DNA from: Inia geoffrensis
Taxonomy: Eukaryota > Chordata > Mammalia > Artiodactyla > Iniidae
Reading direction: 5' to 3'
Assembly (NCBI GenBank): GCA_036417435.1
Contig: CM070901.1
Span: forward strand, 62,492,501-62,556,500
DNA length: 64,000 bases
The notes under the pieces are model-generated. The model did not search any database, was not told the origin of the DNA, and saw only the letters and a program-made list of their open reading frames with translations. Of the stretch, positions 56,165 to 64,000 are shown piece after piece. Each line of letters starts with the position of its first letter. Within the stretch, counting starts at the first letter, position 1. A program made the position numbers and the translations under genes.

Positions 56165-59100
56165 TTCCATATATATGTGTCAGCATATAGTGTTTGTTTT
56201 TCTCCTTCTAACTTACTTCACTCTGTATGACAATCTCTAGATTCATCCATGTCTCTACAAGTGGCCCAATTTTGTTCTTTTCTATGGCTGAGTAATATTC
56301 CATTGTATATATGTGCCACATCTTCTTTATCCATTCATCTGTTGATGGACACTTAGGTTGCTTCCTTGTCCTGGCTATTGTAAACAGAGCTGCAATGAAC
56401 ATTGTGGTACATGACTCTTTTTGAATTATGGTCTTCTCAGGGTATATGCCCAGTAGTGGGATTCCTAGGTCATATGGTAGTTCTATTTTTAGTTTTCTAA
56501 GGAACCTCCATACTGTTCTCCATAGTGGCTGTATCAATTTACATTCCCACCAACACTGCAAGAGAGTTCCCTTTTCTCCACACCCTCTCTAGCATTTATT
56601 GTTTGTAGATTTTTTGATGATGGCTATTCTGACAGGTGTGAGGTGATACCTCATTGTAGTTTTGATTTGCATTTCTCTAATGATTAGTGATGTTGAGCAC
56701 CCTTTCATGTGTTTGTTGGCAATCTGTATATCTTCTTTGGAGAAATGTCTATTTAGGTCTTCTGTCCATTTTTGGATTGGGTTGTTTGTTTTTTTGAGAT
56801 TGAGCTGCATGAGCTGCTCGTAAATTTTGGAGATTAATCCTTTGTCAGCTGCTTCATTTGCAAATATTTTCTCCCATTCTGAGGGTTGTCTTTTTGTCTT
56901 GTTTATGGTTTCCTTTGCTGTGCAAAAGCTTTTAAGTTTCATTACGTCCCATTTATTTATTTTTGTTTTTATCTCCATTTCCCTAGAAGGTGGGTCAAAA
57001 CGTATCTTGCTGTGATATATGTCATAGAGTGTTCTGCCTATGTTTTCCTCTAAGAGTTTTATAGTGTCTCGCTTTACATTTAGGTCTTAAACCATTTTGA
57101 GTTTACTTCTGGGTGTGGTGTTAGGCAGTGTTCTAATTTCACTCTTTTACATGTAGCTGTCCAGTTTTCCCAGCACCACTTATTGAAGAGGCTGTCTTTT
57201 CTCCATTATATATTCTTGCCTCCTTTATCAAAAATAAGGTGACCATATGAGTGTGGGTTTATCTCTGGGCTTTCTATCCTGTTCCATTGATCTATATTTC
57301 TGTTTTTGTGCCAGTACAATTCTGTCCTGATTACTGTAGCTTTGTAGTATAGTCTGAAGTCAGGGAGCCTGACTCCTCCAGCTCCGTTTTTCTTTCTCAA
57401 TATTGTTTTGGCTATTTGCGGACTTTTGTGTTTCCATACAAATTGTGAAATTTTTTCTTCAAGTTCTGTGAAAAATGCCATTGGTAGTTTGATAGGGATT
57501 GCACTGAATCTGTAGATTGCCGTGGGTAGTAGAGTCATTTTCACGATGTTGATTTTTCCAATCCAAGAACATGGTATATAGCTCCATCTGTTTGTATCAT
57601 CATTAATTTCCTTCATCAGTGTCTTACAGCTTTCTGCATACAGGTCTTTTGTCTCCTTAGGTAGGTTTATACCTAGGTATTTTATTCTTTTTGTTGCAAT
57701 GGTAAATGGTAGTGTTTCCTTTATTTCTCTTTCAGATATCTTATCATTAGGGTATAGGAATGCAAGAGATTTCTGTGCATTAATTTTTTATCCTGTTACT
57801 TTACCAAATTCATTGATTAGCTCTAGTAGTTTTCTGGCAACACCTTTAGGATTCTCTATGTATAGTATCATGTCATCTGCAAACAGTCAGTTTTACTTCT
57901 TCTTTTCCAATTCAGATTCCTTTTATTTCTTTTCCTTGATTGCTGTGGCTAAAACTTCCAAAACTATGTTGAATAATAGTGGTGAGAGTGGCAACCTTGT
58001 CTTGTTCCTGATCTTAGAGGGAATGGTTTCAGTTTTTCACCATTGAGAATGATGTTGGCTGTGGGTTTGTCATATACGGCCTTTATTATGTTGAGCTAGG
58101 TTCCCTCTATGCCCACTTTCTGGAGAGTTTTTCTCATAAATGGGTGTTGAAATTTGTCAAAAGCTTTTTCTGCATCCATTGAGATGATCACATGGTTTTT
58201 ATTCTTCAGTTTGTTAATATGGTGTATCACATTGATTGATTTGCATATATTGAAGAATCCTTGCATTCCTGGGATAAACCCCATTCGGTCATGGTGTATG
58301 ATCATTTTAATGTGCTGTGGGATTCTGTTTGCTAGTATTTTGTTGAGGATTTTTGCATCTATGTTCATCAGTGATATTGGCCTGTAGTTTTCGTTCTTTG
58401 TGACATCTTTGGTTTTGGTATCAGGGTGATGGTGACCTTGTAGAAAGAGTTTGGGAGTGTTCCTCCCTCTGTTATATTTTGGAAGAGTTTGAGAAGGATA
58501 AGTGTTAACTCTTTTCTAAATATTTGATAGAATTTGCCTGTGAAGCCATCTGGTCCTGGGCTTTTGTTTGTTGGAAGATTTTAAATCACAGTTTCAATTT
58601 CAGTGCTTGTGATTGGTCTGTTTATATTTTCTATTTATTCCTGGTTCAGTCTCGGAAGGTTGTGCTTTTCTAAGAATTTGTCCATTTCTTCCAGGTTGTG
58701 CATTTTATTGGCACATAGTTGCTTGTAGTAATCTCTCATGATCCTTTGTATTTCTGGAGTGTCAGTTTGTTACTTTTCCTCTTTTCATTTCTGATTCTAT
58801 TGATTTGAGTCTTCTCCCTTTTTTTCTTGATGAGTCTGGCTAATGGTTTATCAATTTTGTTTATCTTCTCAAAGAACTAGCTTTCAGTTTTATTGATCTT
58901 TGCTATCATTTCCTTCATTTCTTTTACATTTATTTATGATCTAATCTTTATGATTTCTTTCCCTCTGCTATTTTTTGGATTTTTTTGTTCTTCTCTATCT
59001 AACTGCTTTAGCTGTAAGGTTAGGTTGTTTATTTGAGGTTTTTCTTATTTCTTGGGGTAGGATTGTATTGCTGTAAACTTCCCTCTTAGAACTGCTTTTG

Positions 59101-59960
59101 CTGCATCCCATAAGTTTTAGGTCATCATGTTTTCATTGCCATTTGTTTCTAGGTATTTTTTGATTTCCCCTTTGATTTCTGCAGTGATCTCTTGGTTATT
59201 TAGTAGTGTATTGTTTAGCCTCCATGTGTTTGTAGTTTTTACAGATTTTTTCCTGTAATATATACATGATATCTAATCTGACAGCCTTGTGGTCAGAAAA
59301 GATACTTGATTGGATTTCAATTTTCTTAAATTTACCAAGGCTTGATTTGTGACCCAAGATATGACCTATCCTGGAGAATGTTCCATGAGCACTTGAGAAG
59401 AAAGTGTATTCTGGTGTTTTTGGATGGAATGTCCTATAAATATCAATTAAGTCCATCTTGTTTAATGTGTCATTTAAAACTTGTGTTTCCTTATTTATTT
59501 TCATTTTAGATCATCTGTACATTGGTTAAAGTTGGCTGTTAAAGTCCCCTATTATGTTTTTTTTACTGTCGATTTCCCCTTTTATGGTTGTTAGCATTTG
59601 CCTTATGTATTGAGGTGTTCCTATGTTGGGTGCATAAATATTTACAATTGTTATATCTTCTTCTTGGATTGATCCCTTGATCATTATGTAGTGTCCTTCT
59701 TTGTCACTTTTAATAGTCTTTATTTTAAAGTTTATATTGTCTGATATGAGAATTGCTGCTCCAGCTTTCTTTTGATTTCCTTTTGCATGGAATAACTTTT
59801 TCCATCCCCTTACTTCCCTAGGTCTGAAGTGGGTTTCTTTTAGACAGCATATATATGGGTCTTGCTTTTGTACCCATTCAGCCAGTCTATGTCTTTTGCT
59901 TGGAGCATTTAATCCATTCACATTTAAGGTAAATATCGATATGTGTGTTCCTATTACCAT
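56165..59960 (-). pseudogene. L1 ORF2 (endonuclease/RT), inactivated
   Basis: Spans about 1,265 codons, the usual L1 size. The first frame (59526-59960) has LNVNGLNAP and KETHF; the family usually has QETH, so Gln changed to Lys next to the conserved Glu. The RT active-site DNA at about 57870 still reads FADD (in contrast to the copy at 39.8 kb), but small deletions nearby shift the frame. In the C-terminal frame, QCWWEC replaces HCWWEC, losing the His of the Cys-rich motif. Other open pieces: 56589-56978, 57206-57616, 58096-58368, 59196-59504. Confidence 0.93.
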
Positions 59961-60018
59961 TTTCTTAATTGTTATGGTTTTGTTATTATAGGTCTTTTTC
60001 TTCTCTTGTGTTTCCTGC

Positions 60019-60910
60019 CTAGAGAAGTTCCCTTAGCATCTGTTGTAAAGCTGGTTTGGTGATGCTGAATTCTCTTAGCTTTTGCTTATCTGTAAAGGTT
60101 TTAATTTCTCCATCGAATATGAATGAGATCCTTGCCAGGTAGAGTAATCTTGGTTGTAGGTTTTTCCCTTTCATCAGTTTAAATATGTCCTGCCATACCC
60201 TTCTGGCTTGCAGAGTTTCTGCTCAAAGATCAGCTGTTAACCTTACTGGGATTCCCTTATGTTATTTCTTGTTTTTCCTTTGCTGCTTTTAATATTTTTT
60301 CTTTGTATTTAACTTTTGATGGCTTAATAAATATGTGTCATGGCATGTTTCTCCTTGGATTTATCCTGTATGGGACTCTCTGTGCTTCCTGGACTTGATT
60401 AACTATTTTCTTTCCCTTATTAGGGAAGCTTTCACCTATAATCTGTTGAAATATTTTCTCAGTCCCTTTCTTTTTCTTTTCTTCTTCTGGGACCCCTGTA
60501 ATTCAAATGTTTGTGCGTTTAATGTTGTCCCAGAGGTCTCTGAGGCTGTCCTCAGTTCTTTTCATTCTTTTTTCTTTATTCTGCTCTGCAGTAGTTATTT
60601 CCACTATTTTATCTTCCAGGTCACTTATCCGTTCTTCTGCCTCAGTTATTCTGCTATTGATTTCTTCTAGAGGATTTTTAATTTTATTTACTGTGCTGTT
60701 CATCATTGTTTGTTTGCTCTTCAGTTCTTCTACATCTTTGTTAAACGTTTATTCTATTTTCTCCATTCTACGTCCAAGATTTTGGATCATCTTTACAATC
60801 ATTAGTCTGAATTCTTTTTCACTTAGACTGCCTATTTCCTCTTCTTTTGTTTGGTCTGGTGGGTTTTTACCTTGTTCCTTCATCTGCTGTGTATTTCTCT
60901 GTCTTCTCAT
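60019..60910 (-). pseudogene. L1 ORF1 (RNA-binding chaperone), inactivated
   Basis: Starts MRRQRNTQQMKEQ at 60910, chosen because it is the family's usual start; the upstream open stretch to 61102 is 5' UTR. The stop is at 60019-60021 (LRELL-stop). About 297 codons. The coiled-coil part carries KIVEITTAEQNKEKRMK. In-frame stops occur near 60747 (after MEKIE) and near 60503 (after KRTNI), the latter consistent with CGA to TGA decay. Confidence 0.92.
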
Positions 60911-63081
60911 TTTGTTTAACTTACTGTGTTTGGGGTCTTCTTTTTGCAGGCTATAGGTTCGTAGTTCCTGTTGTTTTTGGTGCCTGTCCCCAGTGGGTAA
61001 GGTTGGTTCAGTGGGTTGTGTAGGCTTCCTCATGGAGGGGACTGGTGCCTGGGCTCCAGTGGATGAGGCTGGATCTTGTCTTTCTGAGGGGCAAGACCAC
61101 ATCCGGTGGTGTGTCTTGGGGTGTCTGTGAACTTCGTATGATTTTAGGTAGCTTCTCTTCTAGTGGGTGGGGTTGTGTTCCTGTTTTGCTAGTTGTTTGG
61201 CATGGGGTGTCCAGCACTGTAGCTTGCTGGTCATTGCGTGGAGCTGTGTCTTAGCATTAAGACTGAGATCTCTGGGAGAGCTCTCGCCGATTGATATTAC
61301 ATGGGGCTGAGAGGTCTCTGGGGGAGCACTGTTCTGAACTCGGCTCTCCCACCTCAGCTGCTAAGACATGACACTCAGCCAGAGTACCAAGACCCTGTCA
61401 GCCACACAGCTCAGAAGAAAAGGGAGAAAAAAATAAAGAAAAAAAAGATAAAATAAAATAAAGTTATTAAAATTAAAAAATTTTAAATGTATTATTAAAA
61501 TAAAAAATTAAAAAGTAATAAAAAAAAGAAAGTAGAGAGCAACCAAACCAATAAAATAATCAACCCATGATAACAAGCGCTAAAAACTATACTGAAAATA
61601 AAAGAAAAAAAGAGGACAGACAGAACGTTAGGCCAAATGGTAACCACAAACCTATTGACAAAATCACACAAAGAAGCATACACATACACACTCACAAGAA
61701 AGAGAAAAAGGAAAAAAAAAAATATATATATATATTTAAAAAAGGAAGAGAGCAACCAAATCAATAAACAAACCTACCAATGATAAAACTCTAAATACTA
61801 AATTAAGATGAACATAAAACCAGAAACAAATTAGATGCAGAAAGCAAACCCCAAGTCTACAGTTGCTCCCAAAGCCCACTGCCTCAATTTTGGGATCATC
61901 TGTTGTCTATTCAGGTATTCCAGAGATGCAGCGTACATCAAGTTGATTGTCAAGATTTAATCCTCTGCTCCTGAGGCTACACAGAGAAATTTCCCTTTCT
62001 CTTCTTTGTTCGCACAGCTCCTGGGGTTCAGCTTTGGATTTGACTCCGCCTCTGCGTGTATGTCGCCCTCTGGCATCTGTTCTTCACCCAGACAGGAGTG
62101 GGTTAAAGGAGCGGCTGATTATGGGACTCTGGCTCACTCAGGCCGGTGCGGAGGAAGGGTACAGAATGCAGGGCGAGCCTGCGGCGGCAGAGGCCGGCGT
62201 GATGTTGCAACAGCCTGAGGCGCACCGTGTGTTCCCCTGGGGAAGTTGTCCCTGGATCACGGGACCCTGTCAGTGGCGGGCTGCACAGGCTCCCAGGAGG
62301 GGAGGTGTGCATAGTGATCTGTGCTCGCACACAGGCGTCTTGGTGGCTGAAGCAGCAGCCTTAGAATTTCATGCCCGTATCTGGTGTCCACGCTGATAGC
62401 TGCGGCTCAAGCCCTTTTCTGGAGCTCGTTTAGGAGGTGCTCTGAATCTCCTCTCCTCACGCACCCCAAAATAATGGTCTCTTGCTTCTTACGCAATTCC
62501 AGACTTTTTCCTGGACTCCCTCCTGGCTAGCTGTGGCGCACCAGCCCCCTTCAGGCTGTGTTCACCCAGCCAACCCCAGTCCTCTCCCTGGGATCTGACC
62601 TCCGAAGCCTGAGCTTCAGCTCCCAGCCCCCACCCGCCCAGCCAGGTGAGTGGACAAGCCTTTCAGGCTGGTGAGTGCTGGTCGGCACCCATCCTCTGTG
62701 CAGGAATCTCTTCGCTGTGCCCTCCGCACCCCTGTTGCTGTGCTCTCCTCCGCGGCTCCAAAGCTTCCCCCAGCCCCAGCCCACACCCCGTCTCCACCAA
62801 TGAAGGGGCTTCCTAGTGTGTGGTAACTTTTCCCCTTCACAGCTCCCTCTCAGAGTTGCAGGTCCTGTCCCTATTCTTTTGTCTCTGTTTTTTCTTTTTT
62901 CTTTGGCCCTACCCAGGTACGTGGGGAGTTTCTTGCCTTTTGGGAGGTCTGAGGTCTTCTGCCAGTGTTCAGCAGGTGTTCTGTAGGAGTTGTTCCACAT
63001 GTAGATGTATTTTTGATGTATTTCTGGGGAGGAAGGTGATCTCCACGTCTTACTCCTCTGCCATCTTGAAGGTTCCCTTTG
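60911..63081 (-). promoter_or_regulatory. L1 5' UTR / internal promoter region
   Basis: L1 5' UTRs act as internal RNA polymerase II promoters. This one is about 2.2 kb. A GC-richer, CpG-containing half lies at roughly 62000-63080, nearest the L1 start; an A/T-rich stretch with a short purine/AT run follows at 61410-61860. The long open frames at 61947-62396 and 62551-63000 lie in this untranslated GC-rich part and are not genes. CpG decay is evident. Confidence 0.8.
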
Positions 63082-63089
63082 CCCCTCTG

Positions 63090-63357
63090 CTTCTCATACA
63101 TCCCAGTATATCCCCTTCCCATTCCTTTACGTAATATTCCTGCCTTCAGTCTTGTTTTGAAAGGACTGGCATTGTCCTTGCTTCATAATAGTGGTTTGCA
63201 GAGTTACTATAGACAGTGGAATACTTTTGGCAAAGTAAATTTTCTATGCGACTCCAATATTTTAAACACATAAACAGATCTCTGAGTCTGTCCTTTCTGC
63301 AGACTTTCTCTAGCTTCTGGACCCACCCTGGAATCTAAGGTACACAGTTGATCTAAA
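63090..63357. other. No recognised feature
   Basis: Short unique-looking gap between the L1 and the last SINE. Confidence 0.4.
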
Positions 63358-63368
63358 ACCTCAGTCAG

Positions 63369-63777
63369 GGGCTTCCCTGGTGGTGCAGTGGTTAAGAATC
63401 CACCTGCCAAAAAAAAAAAAAAAAAGAATCTACCTGCCAATGCAGGGGACACGGGTTCAAGCCCTGGTCTGGGAAGATCCCACATGCCGCGGAGCAACTA
63501 AGCTCATGCGCCACAACTACTGAGCCTGCGCTCTAGAGCCCAAGAGCCACAACTACTGAGCCCACATGCCACAACTACTGAAGCCCGTTTGCCTAGAGCC
63601 CGTGCTCTGCAACACAAGAAGCCACCACAATGAGAAGCCTGCACAGCACAATGAAGAGTAGTCCCCGTGCGCTGCAACTAGAGAAAGCCTGCGTGCAGCA
63701 ACGAAGACCCAATGCAACCAAAACTAAATAAAATAAATAAATTTAAATTAATTAATTAATTAAAGAAAAAACAAAAC
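63369..63777 (+). mobile_element. CHR-family SINE, long form, with poly(A)-only insertion
   Basis: Plus-strand long CHR SINE: head at 63370, repeated 'gccacaactactgagc' body and an A/T-rich AAAT-like tail. The flanks share ACCTCAGTCAG (63358-63368) and ACCTCAATCAG (63778-63788). Inside the tRNA-like head an A17 run is flanked by a 15 bp duplication (63394-63408; 63424-63438), which splits the Pol III box A/B region and should have disabled the copy. Confidence 0.93.
63394..63438 (+). mobile_element. Minimal (poly(A)-only) retrotransposition event
   Basis: AAGAATCCACCTGCC (63394-63408), then As, then AAGAATCTACCTGCC (63424-63438). The duplication is preceded by TT, giving TT/AAGA, close to the L1 endonuclease preference. 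It looks like a fully 5'-truncated insertion that left only tail and target duplication. Alternative: local duplication of the SINE head with A-run expansion. Confidence 0.7.
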
Positions 63778-63788
63778 ACCTCAATCAG

Positions 63789-64000
63789 CACCAATTTTTG
63801 CCTCAGAGGCAGAGACTGCAAATTACCATCCCAGTATCCCTTTCCCTTTCTTTCTTAGTAACAGAATTCTAAAAAGGGTGGGAATGAAACCAATTAAAAT
63901 ATGACATTTCCCAGCCTGTCCTGCTGCTACATAAAGCCAGTACTGATTAAAGTCTGGCCAACGATATGTAAATAGGAGTGTTATATGAGATTCCCAGGAA
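63789..64000. other. No recognised feature
   Basis: Unique-looking sequence to the window end. Confidence 0.4.

Larger units (their letters stand above)
55788..63081 (-). mobile_element. Full-length L1 with 5' UTR, inactivated
   Basis: About 7.3 kb on the minus strand. A T run at 55788-55799 is the A-tail. The 3' UTR is at 55800-56165, ORF2 at 56165-59960, ORF1 at 60019-60910, and the long 5' UTR at 60911-63081, starting with 'caagatggcagaggagtaag' (minus strand, about 63068). A perfect but short 8 bp duplication CCCCTCTG lies at 55780-55787 and 63082-63089. Many stops and frameshifts make it a dead copy of a once competent element. Confidence 0.92.

Noticed and set aside
61947..62396. 149-codon forward open frame in GC-rich DNA
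   Set aside because: It lies antisense in the L1 5' UTR; GC-rich sequence lacks stops by chance. The same applies to 62551-63000 on the minus strand.
62000..63080. GC-rich, CpG-containing stretch as a host CpG island promoter
   Set aside because: Its position and order match the L1 5' UTR, immediately upstream of ORF1 and ending at the L1 5' terminus.

Overview
This 64 kb window is repeat-dense, AT-rich mammalian nuclear DNA. It contains no intact cellular gene, exon, RNA gene, operon or CRISPR array that I can support. The organism is most likely a cetacean, probably a toothed whale. Thirteen copies of a short (~200 bp) tRNA-derived SINE beginning GGCTTCCCTGGTGGCGCAGTG are present, plus three copies of the ~340 bp long form; these are CHR-family SINEs of the whale/hippo/ruminant group. 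The short form dominates, the L1 3' ends are of cetartiodactyl type, and no BovB or ruminant Bov-A repeats are visible. The window is best read as intergenic or deep intronic sequence.

Layout. 1-9.3 kb: old MIR, L2, MER5-like and MaLR-like pieces, two CHR SINEs and a higher-order minisatellite (4.68-5.13 kb). 9.9-13.4 kb: A-rich sequence that looks like decayed old L1, an old LTR-like repeat, one CHR SINE and a recognisable L1M 3' end. 15.2-16.9 kb: two short CHR SINEs around a class-I-like solo LTR with part of a leader. 18.4-23.6 kb: two related ~300 bp LTR-like blocks flank ~4.3 kb of non-coding sequence with a tRNA-His-like primer site; I read this as a decayed ERV1-type provirus on the minus strand, later hit by two L1 fragments and three SINEs. 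23.6-25.75 kb: a 5'-truncated L1 with a ~0.6 kb 3' transduction, bounded by a 17 bp target-site duplication (TSD). 27-28.4 kb: an old L1 interrupted by a SINE dimer that shares a single TSD pair. 29.7-37 kb: L1, MER5, MaLR, L2, MIR and SINE pieces. 37-43.9 kb: a five-layer nest (MaLR LTR > L1MA-like > older L1 > near-full-length L1 > CHR SINE). 44-55.8 kb: mainly unrecognised sequence with MIR, L2 and two SINEs. 55.8-63.1 kb: a full-length but inactivated L1 on the minus strand that retains its 5' UTR. 63.4-63.8 kb: a long-form CHR SINE that has itself received a poly(A)-only insertion.

Nothing here works together as a cellular pathway. The biology is retrotransposition: L1 supplied the enzymes, CHR SINEs used them, and the layering gives a readable relative chronology. 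I found no evidence for a new coding system. The most informative items are the L1 3' transduction, the poly(A)-only insertion, the SINE dimer, the nested stack and the putative provirus. Family names are from recognition by eye; no alignment or database search was run.
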